A stretch of DNA of 64,000 bases from an uncultured Pseudomonadota bacterium. GTDB lineage: Bacteria > Pseudomonadota > Alphaproteobacteria > RF32 > CAG-239. Made by a program: the position numbers and the translations under genes. Location of the stretch: contig CADAJN010000010.1 of NCBI GenBank assembly GCA_902788365.1, positions 1-64,000 of the forward strand, given 5' to 3'. This document shows, in pieces, positions 54,224 to 63,135 of this stretch (positions are counted from its first letter, which is position 1; each line of letters begins with the position of its first letter). Below the pieces are notes generated by a model, which searched no databases, had not been told where the DNA came from, and saw only the letters and a program-made list of their open reading frames with translations.

Positions 54224-54385
54224 ACACACCTCTTTGAAGTTATGTAAAAGTGAGATTTTAATAGATTTTATTTTTTTGGATTTAGCTTTTTGATGCAGTG
54301 TAGTATTTCTACACAAAGAGAAAAGCTAAAAAACAAAGGATAAAAGATAAAAAATATCTTTTCATATAGCTTTAAAGAGGTGTGT
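54224..54385. repeat. 162-bp nested palindromic element between NlpC/P60 and gpJ
   Basis: Outer inverted arms of about 27 bp (54224-54250 and 54358-54385, starting ACACACCTCTTT) with about five mismatches. Inside are TTTAGCTTTT/AAAAGCTAAA (54281-54290 with 54321-54330) and GTGTAG/CTACAC. One arm supplies the end of the NlpC/P60 gene, the other the gpJ ribosome site. It could be a MITE-like insertion or an RNA hairpin. Confidence 0.7.
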
Positions 54386-54790
54386 CATCCTCTTTTACTC
54401 GGTAATAGGAATGTAAAAACCAACCGCACAAATTAAGTGACGGCACATCCTGAAAAACAACGCCGATTTCACGCACGCAATGCAAAACACCACCGCCGTC
54501 TACATCAAGCCAAATACCAGCATGAACCGGATTTTTTGCTTGCCTCATTAAGACAACATCGCCATCTTGCGGCTCCGGTACTTCATAAAACGCCTGAAAG
54601 AGGCCAAATCATGCTTGAAAGCGTGCAAAACATCGCGGAGATTATCCGGATTGGTGGTTACTTGCGGCACGTCGTGTCCATATTCGTGTTTAAGCACATA
54701 ACGAGCAAAACCCCAACAGTCAAAACTGTCGGGGCCTTGTGCGCCTGCCACCCACGGCAAGCCGATATATTTATTTGCAAAATGTGTCAT
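54372..54790 (-). pseudogene. NlpC/P60 tail peptidase, frameshifted
   Basis: The first frame (54548-54790) encodes KYIGLPWVAGAQ, DSFDCWGFARYVLK with the catalytic Cys. The second (-1) frame continues from about 54600 to the stop at 54372 with DGDVVLMRQ, NPVHAGIWLDV (catalytic His) and ending DDTPL. One base appears missing near a TTT run at 54597-54599. Without the shift the protein would be about 139 aa, the usual length. Relatives cut peptidoglycan at the tail tip. A sequencing error is possible; I see no slippery heptamer at the break. Confidence 0.8.
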
Positions 54791-55329
54791 CTGCTTAATC
54801 CAGGATATTTTTTAACTGTGTAGTTTTCGGACGGAAAGGATTTGTTGCCGATGTCCATCATGCGGGCGGTTGCCGTGATTTTAAGCACATCAACTTGAAT
54901 ATCCGTAATAACCAAAGTTATCGGCGGATTCATCTGCGGACAGCTTTTGTCGCTTGATAAATACGGCCGATACGTCATCTCAATCATATCTTGCGTTTCG
55001 ATAGCGTTATCCAAGTATTGAATGAGTTCGGTTGAAACGTTATCAAGCGAAAGCGTGATTTCCGGCACCGGCACGGTTTCCACCGGCGGAAGCTGTAAAT
55101 CAAACGCCATCGCCACAAATTCCACCGTTTTATTGGCATCAAGCGGTGCGGTGCTTTCCAGTTTGCACTTATGGTTGATGTTATCACGCACCACCCGAAT
55201 GGCAGTCTTTTTGCCGCTTGCATCCACAAACGACGGATGCCGCAATTCAAGCGTGTGCAAAATCGTGACATCACTCGGCGCGGAGGCATACGCTTCTTTT
55301 AGTGCCTCGGTTAAGGTTGCATCGGTCAT
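54787..55329 (-). CDS. Phage minor tail protein, DUF1833 type
   Basis: About 180 aa. LHTLELRHPSF, IRVVRDN, FELQLPP-like FDLQLPPVETVPVP and TYRPYLSS match the DUF1833 family, which occupies the place of lambda minor tail protein L. ATG 55329 overlaps the upstream stop (ATGA). It precedes the peptidase gene by an overlap, the normal order. Confidence 0.82.
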   Translation of the reverse strand: MTDATLTEALKEAYASAPSDVTILHTLELRHPSFVDASGKKTAIRVVRDNINHKCKLESTAPLDANKTVEFVAMAFDLQLPPVETVPVPEITLSLDNVSTELIQYLDNAIETQDMIEMTYRPYLSSDKSCPQMNPPITLVITDIQVDVLKITATARMMDIGNKSFPSENYTVKKYPGLSR

Positions 55330-55694
55330 TGCTGAGTTTCCAAAGCATTGATTTCTTGCCGCCATTGCTGACGTTGCGCGATTAACTCAGCATATTCTTC
55401 CGACGTTGCCGCACCCTCGGCAATTTTGATAACCGCATAATCTGTTGCAGAAAGTTGCATTTTAAGCCGATAAATCGTCTGTGCCTTAACCTGATCCGGC
55501 GAAGGCTCCGGTGGAATATATTCACCACCGATTTGAAAATACCGGTAAAGCACGCCGTCACGTTCGGTTCGCCTGTCAATCAGTTCTTCAAGCGTTGTGT
55601 TGTGTTCTCGCGCCCATTTTTTGGCCGCTTCCATGTTTTCATCGAATGTGTTGTCAATATACTCGATGACATCGTTATAATTAAATTTTTTCAT
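55326..55694 (-). CDS. Tail fibre assembly-type protein
   Basis: 122 aa, soluble, with the C-terminal pattern LSATDYAVIKIAEGAATS and AQRQQWRQEINALE seen in phage tail-fibre assembly chaperones. It lies right after a receptor-binding gene, fitting a chaperone for that fibre. Confidence 0.75.
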   Translation of the reverse strand: MKKFNYNDVIEYIDNTFDENMEAAKKWAREHNTTLEELIDRRTERDGVLYRYFQIGGEYIPPEPSPDQVKAQTIYRLKMQLSATDYAVIKIAEGAATSEEYAELIAQRQQWRQEINALETQQ

Positions 55695-55695
55695 T

Positions 55696-56259
55696 TTAAT
55701 ATACTCCGTTTATTGTCCATATTTTATTTTTTGCCGGATTTTGCGTGTATCCTGACAAGTCTCCAACCCTGTTAGGATTTACGCTATCCCAGTACAACCC
55801 GTTATAATTAGCTTGCGTGGCCAGAACAGTACTTCCTACAACGCTGTTATTTAAAATAAAAATGATCGGATTACCTAATATAGCCGCTTGACCGGTTGCT
55901 CCATTAGGAGAAGAATAAACATGAACACCATCAATTGTCATTCTGTATTTAAACCAAGAAGTTGAATTGCCTTGAACATTCACACTTGATCCTCCTTGTC
56001 CTATAGTTCCTGATATACTTGTTATTGTGGCGGTAAGAGGATTTAAAAAGTCACCAACTTGACAAGCATCGCTTGCCCATTTAGCTAATGCATACGTAGC
56101 TCGCGGATTTCCATAGTAATCATTAAAGTCACTGAGCCAAAATAGCGTTACGCCACTTATTTTTTGATAAACAAGCTCGCTTCCTATATAAACTTTTCCG
56201 ATAGCGGAACTGCCTACATTTATTTTACCGATTTTATTAGTCCCTACATCTATTGGCAT
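55696..56259 (-). CDS. Receptor-binding tail protein, cassette 2
   Basis: About 187 aa. The first 35 residues contain KIGKINVG and IGKVYIGSELVYQ, an anchor shared with the protein at 57078-57671. The rest is beta-rich, glycine and serine containing, and not alike between the two. ATG 56259 is preferred, after the upstream gene's end. Confidence 0.7.
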   Translation of the reverse strand: MPIDVGTNKIGKINVGSSAIGKVYIGSELVYQKISGVTLFWLSDFNDYYGNPRATYALAKWASDACQVGDFLNPLTATITSISGTIGQGGSSVNVQGNSTSWFKYRMTIDGVHVYSSPNGATGQAAILGNPIIFILNNSVVGSTVLATQANYNGLYWDSVNPNRVGDLSGYTQNPAKNKIWTINGVY

Positions 56260-56263
56260 GGCA

Positions 56264-56953
56264 TTACTCCGGAATAAAATAATATGTGTTGGCATCTGGA
56301 CTGGACGGCAGTGCTGACACTTTTTTGAATTTATTATTTACATAAGCGGTTGTGGCTATTTCTGTGCTATTATTTGAAACAGCCGGAGTAGGAGCTGTTG
56401 CTGTTATAGCAGAAGATGTTCTCTTAACAATCAATCCTGACGGGGCCGCCGCATCTGGGCCATTACAACCAAATGTTACCTGATAAGAGCCATCAGAATT
56501 ATATGATGTGCGCATTGTTCCGCGCCTTGCACCATTTATATTTTGAATAAAATCAATATAAGAACCAGAAGTTGTAGAATCCGTTTTTTGAACCAAACTA
56601 TAAAAAGTTTTTTCCCCAGTTATGGTTTCACTACCGCTTTTGTGCACTAAATCGCTGTCAGCAGGAATACTGTTTTGAACAGTTGTTAACTCCGTTTTTG
56701 TGACATAAGTGGTAGAAATTACATCTCCGTTTGCATCTGCCGTGGCTTTGGCCGCTGTTCCGGTGGTTGACAATTTATCAGAAAGAGCAGTATAAACCGC
56801 CCCTGATGTTATTGCATTGTTTGAACCGGAAGTCGGACTTAAATCCAGTTTTACCTTTCCGGCGGTTGATGTAGATGCGGCCGGAATATTATCTGTATAA
56901 GGCAAAAGATAATCTCCACTACGGTTTTTTAGTTTCACTTGTCTGTCTGTCAT
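56264..56953 (-). CDS. Tail fibre module, cassette 2
   Basis: 229 aa. VKLKNRSGDYLLPYTDN followed by ITSGAVYTAL and GTAAKATADANGD are repeated, low-complexity fibre features. The sequence is paralogous to 57810-58580 over the first 90 residues. The middle YNSDGSYQVTFGC may form a beta-fibre. Confidence 0.78.
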   Translation of the reverse strand: MTDRQVKLKNRSGDYLLPYTDNIPAASTSTAGKVKLDLSPTSGSNNAITSGAVYTALSDKLSTTGTAAKATADANGDVISTTYVTKTELTTVQNSIPADSDLVHKSGSETITGEKTFYSLVQKTDSTTSGSYIDFIQNINGARRGTMRTSYNSDGSYQVTFGCNGPDAAAPSGLIVKRTSSAITATAPTPAVSNNSTEIATTAYVNNKFKKVSALPSSPDANTYYFIPE

Positions 56954-57077
56954 TAATTTCTCCTAAAACTATTCACTAAAAGTTTATCGTAATACGAGGT
57001 ATCAGGCTCGCAGTTACTGGCAATAATCAATAATGAGCATCAGGTAATATAATCTCATTTTGTTATTGTATTTCTGT

Positions 57078-57671
57078 TTATAAATTCATGCTGACATGTG
57101 TACATTTTCCATCCCAAACAAAGTCAAGACTAGAATCTCTGTTTGCAGTGTAGGCTCCGAGTATATCCATATTTACAGTAAATGAATTTGCTGTCAAATT
57201 TATCGGATAAGGTTCACCCCATTGTGCATTTAATGAAGGATATATTGCATATGTACCAACTGCAGATTCTTCTGTCAGTATTCGCATATATCTCCCATTA
57301 GACAAACCTGAACCGGTTATATCATAGTAGTAGAGAAAAAATTTAATTCCGTTATAAACAACTGTTCTTTGATATGGATATGTTATAGTATTCTGACCAT
57401 CTGATATTTCAACACTTGAGCCAGATTTTCCTAAATTTCCGGAGAGCTTCAAAATAGGATTACTGTCTATTGCTCCACAGATAGCGTTACTTGTCCAGCC
57501 TCCGAACAAAAAGATATAGCATTCCAGGCTTCCTAAATTATATTTTGCGCCGAATGCCGGTATTCCTAAACCACTTTGATATACCAGTTCACTTCCTTTA
57601 TAGACTTTGCCGATAGATGTTCCTCCAACATAAATTTTACCTATTTTTTTACTTCCGGAAAAAATACTCAT
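57078..57671 (-). CDS. Receptor-binding tail protein, cassette 1
   Basis: 197 aa. KKIGKIYVGGTSIGKVYKG and SELVYQ form the same N-terminal anchor as 55696-56259, then a different beta-rich body. It follows a strong intergenic hairpin (57707-57728) behind the fibre module. Confidence 0.7.
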   Translation of the reverse strand: MSIFSGSKKIGKIYVGGTSIGKVYKGSELVYQSGLGIPAFGAKYNLGSLECYIFLFGGWTSNAICGAIDSNPILKLSGNLGKSGSSVEISDGQNTITYPYQRTVVYNGIKFFLYYYDITGSGLSNGRYMRILTEESAVGTYAIYPSLNAQWGEPYPINLTANSFTVNMDILGAYTANRDSSLDFVWDGKCTHVSMNL

Positions 57672-57706
57672 AGCTTTTCTCCGGATTTTGTGTTTGATTT
57701 TGCAAA

Positions 57707-57728
57707 CAGGGCGGTAAATACCGCCCTG
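57707..57728 (-). terminator. Hairpin between fibre and receptor-binding genes, cassette 1
   Basis: Stem CAGGGCGG/CCGCCCTG (57707-57714 with 57721-57728) followed on the minus strand by only three T. It may slow or partly end transcription; alternatively it is an RNA-processing site. Confidence 0.45.
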
Positions 57729-57809
57729 CAGTGCAAACCGACACTTAAGTTCAAGTTCTTATTAGTCAAAGTTCAAGTCCTTTAGTCTCGTTAGTTCAAA
57801 AGTTCGTTA

Positions 57810-58580
57810 TTAACTCATCTCTTCATAAGTGATGATTTCCGCCTTAGTCGCATAGGTCGAGGCGATGTTGTTACCGGAAGCATCGGCCGTGGCCTTTTCC
57901 GCCGTTCCGTTAGCCGCCAATGCGCCGACATCCGAGTAAGTCAAGCTGATATCGGCACTTAAGGCCTTATTATTGACTTTGCGTGTTGTAGGAACATATC
58001 CGGTCAAATCGACTTTGCCGGTTTCCATAGCCGCAATTTTATAATAACCGACCTGAACAGCACCGGCTTCCAAAGCTGAAATAAGAGCATCATCGGTTGT
58101 GTAACTGTAGCTTGTGGTTGTGCTTTCAACTGAATAAACCCATAAATCCGGTACTTCTTTTGCCTGAATAAAGATATTATCGCCGACTTTATAGTCCGTG
58201 TTTGCCGCGGCATTCAAGGCCGTTACCAAAGCCGAATAAGATTCAAACGAAACCGCTCTGGCACGTCCCTCGGCAATGCTTTTGGCTGTGTTTGCCGTTG
58301 TTTCAACCGCTGACAAGGCTGTTTTTGTGGCGTAAGTATCAACGATATTATTGCCGGAAGCATCGGCTGTGGCTTTTGCTGCCGTTCCGGTTTTATCGAG
58401 TTTGTTATCCAAAGCGGTTTTTGCGCCACCGGAAGTCAACGCTTTTGTTGAGCTTGTGGTCGGTGTTGCTTCCAGTTGAACGATACCTTTCGCCGATGTT
58501 GTCGCTTCCGGTACGTTCGTGGTATACGGCTCTAAATAGTCGCCGTTTGCGTTTTTAAGTTTTATACGTTTTGTAGCCAT
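57810..58580 (-). CDS. Tail fibre module, cassette 1
   Basis: 256 aa. IKLKNANGDYLEPYTTN at the N-terminus, GTAAKATADASGNNI occurs near residue 70 and again in similar form near residue 235. The middle (VGDNIFIQAKEVPDLWVYS) occurs in fibre proteins of many siphophages. It ends YEEMS, like the 58602 gene's YEEMD. Confidence 0.78.
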   Translation of the reverse strand: MATKRIKLKNANGDYLEPYTTNVPEATTSAKGIVQLEATPTTSSTKALTSGGAKTALDNKLDKTGTAAKATADASGNNIVDTYATKTALSAVETTANTAKSIAEGRARAVSFESYSALVTALNAAANTDYKVGDNIFIQAKEVPDLWVYSVESTTTSYSYTTDDALISALEAGAVQVGYYKIAAMETGKVDLTGYVPTTRKVNNKALSADISLTYSDVGALAANGTAEKATADASGNNIASTYATKAEIITYEEMS

Positions 58581-58601
58581 TTATTTTCTCCTAAAATTGA
58601 G

Positions 58602-58814
58602 TTAATCCATTTCTTCGTAAAAAATAACATCAGCAATCTTGGCATAGGTTTTGCTGATGTCGTTACCTTCGGCATCGGCTTGATGAATTTGCTCGGCAAC
58701 TTCATCCAATGCTTGAGCCACTGCGCCGGACGTAATCAATTTATCACTACCGGCAACCGGCGATGTATCAAGGTCGATACGCGATGCCGGAATCTTGCTT
58801 TTATCTTCAGCCAT
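58602..58814 (-). CDS. Short tail fibre module
   Basis: 70 aa, related to the beginning of the larger modules (SRIDLDTSPVAGSDKLITSG) and ending FYEEMD. Probably a shortened fibre gene or a connector. ATG 58814 lies just after the end of the previous gene. Confidence 0.6.
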   Translation of the reverse strand: MAEDKSKIPASRIDLDTSPVAGSDKLITSGAVAQALDEVAEQIHQADAEGNDISKTYAKIADVIFYEEMD

Positions 58815-58822
58815 TTTGCACC

Positions 58823-59731
58823 TCACATATCTTCATATAAAACAGCATCCAAGGCGGCACCCATTGACTGAAAATCTGTTAAATATTTCACGCACCATCG
58901 CTCATTTGCCGACAACGGATATTGCAAAATGACAGAATTTCCGTCGTTTGAAAGCGTGTAGGTATCAGGCATAAGCGATAAGTTTTCAACGCTTACCATC
59001 AACACTTGGTCGATTGCTCCGAGTGCTTCAGGTAATGGTAAAATTGTCTGATTAGCCGTTGCCACACCGCTAACCGTAGTCGGAAAACTGCCTTTTGTTG
59101 TTTCTTCCGCCAACTCAACCCATTCACGTGCCGAGTGCCGTCCGCCTAAAGCCGCGACTTCCTCATCAGTGCCGTCAACCCATGTCTGCGCATCTTTTAG
59201 AGCTTGTTTACTCGCTGTTTCGGCCTCAATCGCTCGCAAAGCCGCCGATTTACTCTGTGTGGCTTGTTCGGTGGCTGTTGTTGCCGCCGTCTGCGCTTGT
59301 TCAACGAGGTCATTCGTGCCGGATTGAATGGTATTGCGAGTGTCTTGAATAGCTTTCGCCACACTTGGCACATCGCCGTTTTCGGTATGAACAACGGTGT
59401 CGGCATCGCCATTGGCTATGTCATGAAAAATTTGCGCATCGGCATCCATCGCCGTCTTTGTGTCGTGAATAATTTTTGCCGCGCTTGGTACATCGCCGTT
59501 TTTGGTATGCACAATGGTTGTGCTGTCGCCGTTGGCAATCAAATAAAGAATTGCCTCGTCAGCTTCCATTAAAACACGCATATCGTTAAGAACTTTGGCG
59601 ACACTCGGAACTTTGCCGCCCTCGGTGGTCACTTCGGTTGTGATTGAACCATGAACGACATTGTGCAATAATCCGGTATCAACCTCGGCTTTATCTACCG
59701 CGGCATCTAATCTTTCTTGCATATTTGGCAT
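58823..59731 (-). CDS. Tail fibre/collar protein with internal repeats
   Basis: About 302 aa. Three repeats of roughly 45 residues built on H-x-x-NGDVPSxAKxIxDT (residues 20-150) are followed by a helical Ala/Thr/Glu-rich rod (150-205) and a globular C-terminus (VSGVATANQTILPLP). The start is ATG 59731 behind TAAGGA. Confidence 0.72.
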   Translation of the reverse strand: MPNMQERLDAAVDKAEVDTGLLHNVVHGSITTEVTTEGGKVPSVAKVLNDMRVLMEADEAILYLIANGDSTTIVHTKNGDVPSAAKIIHDTKTAMDADAQIFHDIANGDADTVVHTENGDVPSVAKAIQDTRNTIQSGTNDLVEQAQTAATTATEQATQSKSAALRAIEAETASKQALKDAQTWVDGTDEEVAALGGRHSAREWVELAEETTKGSFPTTVSGVATANQTILPLPEALGAIDQVLMVSVENLSLMPDTYTLSNDGNSVILQYPLSANERWCVKYLTDFQSMGAALDAVLYEDM

Positions 59732-59742
59732 TGAAAATTTCC

Positions 59743-60222
59743 TTAGTTTAATTTGTTCGGACACGATTTGTGAACGAGAATGTGGAGTTTATCGACCGTG
59801 AATTCCAACTTTTGGAAGTCGGAATCCATAATAATAAGCATCGCATCTTCGGTAATGGTCGGGCGATCGCGAATTTCAAGCTCGGTTGTTATCTGCCATA
59901 AACGACCGGCGATTATGCTTGCCTCAAATTGTTGCGTAAAGCGCGCTTCTTGCTCGGTTAATCCGATACCGCCCAAAAGCGTGATGACGAACCATTCCGC
60001 ACCTTCTTTGGCATAGTATTTGTACCAAGCCTCAAAAAGGCAGAACTGCTCCGGCGACATAATCCATTTAACCGCGATTTTACTTGGTGTTTGCGTATAT
60101 CTGCGCCGTTGCCGCGCTGGTCCGGCTTCCATATCGGTACGAATAATCGCTTCATCCGGCCGTATGGAATATCCCTCAACCGTTGGATAAGGCAGACGTT
60201 TTGGAAAGGTTATTGTTGTCAT
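59743..60222 (-). CDS. Minor tail protein
   Basis: 159 aa. LPYPTVEGYSIRPDE, RTDMEAGPARQRRRYT and LFEAWYKYYAKEGAEWF define a family found after the tape measure in lambda-like tails (gpM position). The start overlaps the tape measure stop by 4 bp. Confidence 0.75.
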   Translation of the reverse strand: MTTITFPKRLPYPTVEGYSIRPDEAIIRTDMEAGPARQRRRYTQTPSKIAVKWIMSPEQFCLFEAWYKYYAKEGAEWFVITLLGGIGLTEQEARFTQQFEASIIAGRLWQITTELEIRDRPTITEDAMLIIMDSDFQKLEFTVDKLHILVHKSCPNKLN

Positions 60223-62861
60223 CTGTAACTCCCATAAGCCGGATTAAGTCCGTAACGTTGCTCTAAAAGCGGCGATAAGCCTTCGCCTTTGGAGATGTTT
60301 TTGCCGATTGCACCCTCGATTTTTTCAATAACCACATCCAAGCTGAAATCGCCGTTACCGAGATTGGTCTTAGATACCGATGTTTTGACTTCCGAGGCGG
60401 CATTGTTCACGACGTTAACGTTGACATTTACTTCCGTTCCGCCGCCGTTTCCCAATGCTTTCATCTGTTCCTTGGTAAAAACACCTTCACCGCGTTTAGC
60501 GATAATCGGCACTTCATCGCCGACAATGCCGCCTTTGTGGAACTTTGGCGCACCGGAAAACACCGCCGGACTGGCATAGGTTGTTTTCAGATTATCCGCA
60601 CCGACAATACCGCCGGTATGCGCCGCACCAAATCCCATATATGCGGAAAGGCTTGCCATAAGCGGTTGCGTGACGGCTTGCCGCATTGCCAGCTTGGCAA
60701 AATCTTGAACAATCGAATTAACCAAGTCCGAAATGTTCATTTTGCCGGTTGTCACGAATGACACCAACGCATCTTCCATACTATGAAAAGCGTTTCGCAC
60801 CGTGCTTTCCGCCAATGTGGCAAAGTCATCGACTTCTTTTTTGAGGCCGATAAATCCGCGTTTGAAACCGTCTTCCATTTTTTTAGATGTGGCAAGAGCT
60901 GTTTCGTCGGCTTTTTTAACCATATTATCGTAAACTTGCTCGATTTGCTTTTTATAATCCTCATAACCGCTCGCACTTGAACGCAAGTTTTTGAGCGCAT
61001 TTTCTTTCCATTGGTCGGCTTTGGCCATCGCTTGTTCGTATGGCGTTTTTAGCTCCAACAGTTTGTTTTTAATGTCCTCAATATTGCGCTTATAAGCGTT
61101 TTCCGCCGATTTATCTGTCGTTTTCGGCGTGGTAAAGGTCGGTGTCGGCGTTACGGTTTTGCTTTCCTCTTTCGGTCGCAACTCCGGATTTTCAAGATAT
61201 TTAAGCTCTTGCTGAGCTTTATAAGCATCTTGCTCAGCGGCTTTTAAGAGCAACAGTTTATCTTGGATTTCCTTTGCCTGAGGCTGAAAATCCGGATACT
61301 GCGCCGCCACCGCCCAAATTTCTTTCTCATATTGCTCTAAGCTGATTTTAGATTGCCGGAGCGTTTCTGCCCATTCTTTGGCATAAATCTCGTAATCTTT
61401 AAGCAAAGACTTCGGCGAGTACCTAATCCGAAACGATAAACCGCCGGTATTTTTTATTTCAGCAGTCAAATCTTTAATGTTTTGCTTGGCGGTTTTGAGT
61501 TTTAAGCCCCATTCGGCAAGCGACATATCCTTTTGCTGTTCCGCCGAAAACTTTGCCGCTTCCTCGGTCGTGGCTTTGAGTTCATCTTGCAGTTTTTTAA
61601 GCGTTTCAGCGTGGTCGTGTGCCGCACGTTTAGCCACATCATGGCTGTCTACCAACTTATAGAGAGCCATACACGCCAAAACAGCAAGTCCGGCGGGGCC
61701 GCCAATTAGAGCAAGCGCACCGCGTAAAACGCCGGCCGCCGTTGCCAAAACGCCCATTTGTACCGCCGCCAACTTTGACACGTTACTCATCATGGCAATA
61801 CCGGCCACCGCCGATTTTGCCTGCAAAGACATTCCGGCAAGTGAGGCTTGAACGTAGCCGATACCGGCACGAAGCAAGGTTAAACCGCCAAGCAGAGCCT
61901 TTGAACCTAATCGCACGGTCAGCAATTCTATTGCCACATCGGCGTGTTTGGCCAAGAAAAAGAACGCGTTTGCCGCCAAATTTACCGCCGTTGTCAGACC
62001 TTTACCGATAGAAGTCGCGGCATCTTCCGCACCATCCACCATATCATTGAACTGTTTTAGAGCATTTTTTATGGCGGTTGTCAGTCCGGCTTCACCGATA
62101 TTTCGAGCAAGTTTACCGAAAGCGTCCTCGATGTTGCTCATAACGCCGCCCATGGTGTCCATTTGCTCTTTCATGGCTCCGGCAAATTGAACCTCGCCGA
62201 GTGAGCGCAAATAAGCCTCAATTGCTTTGGCATTCTTGGCAACCGTGGTCGTTATTCCCTGAAAGGTAAAGTTAACCTTGTCTTTTTCGGTGGTCGCCAT
62301 AATTCCGAAAGAACGGAGCGAGCGGAAGTTGAACATCACAGCGTTTGACAAGGCTTCGGTAAAGTCCATAATACCGCGCCCGAAAGCCGATGCGGTGTTG
62401 CCGTATGAAGTTAAGGCTTCCATACTTGGCTCTAAGCCGAGAGCTTTAAGCCGAATAAATGCCTCAACGATTTCCTCTAATTGATACGGCGTGTCCAGCG
62501 CGAACTTTTCAATCGTGGCAAACGCTTCCTTTGCGCCTTCAGCTGAACCGGTAACGGTTTTTAATGAGCCGGATAGGCTTTCAAATTCCTTGTTTATACT
62601 GACAATGCCTTTGAAAGTCCGCATTAAACCGCTTGCGCCGAGGTAAGCACCGACTAAACCGGCAGTTTGTTTCAATATACCATTAAAGGTCTTGGCCGTA
62701 TCGCTTAAGGCACGCAGATTGTCGTTTGCCGGAGTGATTACTTGCGTAATCTGCCGGAAAGCCTTTTGACCGTCCGTGCCAAGCGACTTAAACTCGCTTC
62801 GCACCTTATCGCCGCCCACCGCCTCAAGTCTGATTGATAATTTTTTCGCTGTTGCTGTCAT
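60219..62861 (-). CDS. Tail tape measure protein
   Basis: 880 aa. The N-terminal LSIRLEAVGGDKVRSEFKSLG, then FKGIVSINKEFESLSGSLKT, are typical of siphophage tape measures. Hydrophobic Ala/Leu-rich segments lie at about 290-410, a charged coiled-coil region from 420 to 700, and the C-terminal GGIVG motifs (HTGGIVG, FHKGGIVG) at 750-800. Its length predicts a tail of roughly 130 nm at 0.15 nm per residue (inference). Confidence 0.93.
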   Translation of the reverse strand: MTATAKKLSIRLEAVGGDKVRSEFKSLGTDGQKAFRQITQVITPANDNLRALSDTAKTFNGILKQTAGLVGAYLGASGLMRTFKGIVSINKEFESLSGSLKTVTGSAEGAKEAFATIEKFALDTPYQLEEIVEAFIRLKALGLEPSMEALTSYGNTASAFGRGIMDFTEALSNAVMFNFRSLRSFGIMATTEKDKVNFTFQGITTTVAKNAKAIEAYLRSLGEVQFAGAMKEQMDTMGGVMSNIEDAFGKLARNIGEAGLTTAIKNALKQFNDMVDGAEDAATSIGKGLTTAVNLAANAFFFLAKHADVAIELLTVRLGSKALLGGLTLLRAGIGYVQASLAGMSLQAKSAVAGIAMMSNVSKLAAVQMGVLATAAGVLRGALALIGGPAGLAVLACMALYKLVDSHDVAKRAAHDHAETLKKLQDELKATTEEAAKFSAEQQKDMSLAEWGLKLKTAKQNIKDLTAEIKNTGGLSFRIRYSPKSLLKDYEIYAKEWAETLRQSKISLEQYEKEIWAVAAQYPDFQPQAKEIQDKLLLLKAAEQDAYKAQQELKYLENPELRPKEESKTVTPTPTFTTPKTTDKSAENAYKRNIEDIKNKLLELKTPYEQAMAKADQWKENALKNLRSSASGYEDYKKQIEQVYDNMVKKADETALATSKKMEDGFKRGFIGLKKEVDDFATLAESTVRNAFHSMEDALVSFVTTGKMNISDLVNSIVQDFAKLAMRQAVTQPLMASLSAYMGFGAAHTGGIVGADNLKTTYASPAVFSGAPKFHKGGIVGDEVPIIAKRGEGVFTKEQMKALGNGGGTEVNVNVNVVNNAASEVKTSVSKTNLGNGDFSLDVVIEKIEGAIGKNISKGEGLSPLLEQRYGLNPAYGSYR

Positions 62862-63135
62862 TTAATCCCTGTTTCATTGCTAAAATGCCGACAGACAATA
62901 ACTCTGTCAGCATATCCATATCAAAATTCAATGTTTCCGCGATTTTTAAGGCTGTTTCGAGGTTTGGCTCGGAGAGTTTAAGCAAAACTTCCCAAGCCTG
63001 ATAACCCTCGATTGTTTGCGGCGTTGTTTCGGTATAGCGGCATTTATGAAACGGACAAAGCAGGTTTAGCTCTGTGCATCCGGAGCAGTAACTTCGCCCG
63101 TCACCGAAGTGCCATTTGGCTCGGGCGTAAAGTCG
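62824..63135 (-). CDS. -1 frame extension of the tail assembly chaperone (gpT-like)
   Basis: An open frame of 103 codons with no start, in the -1 frame of the upstream gene, entered right at the slippery site A AAA AAC. The first 35 residues include CSGC, LLC and HKC (C-x2-C-x6-C-x4-C), perhaps a zinc site. A helical part follows (GYQAWEVLLKLSEPNLETA). It ends 38 bp inside the tape measure start. It parallels lambda T, made only as the G-T fusion; the fusion here would be about 241 aa. Confidence 0.8.
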   Translation of the reverse strand, partial: RLYARAKWHFGDGRSYCSGCTELNLLCPFHKCRYTETTPQTIEGYQAWEVLLKLSEPNLETALKIAETLNFDMDMLTELLSVGILAMKQGLNDSNSEKIINQT

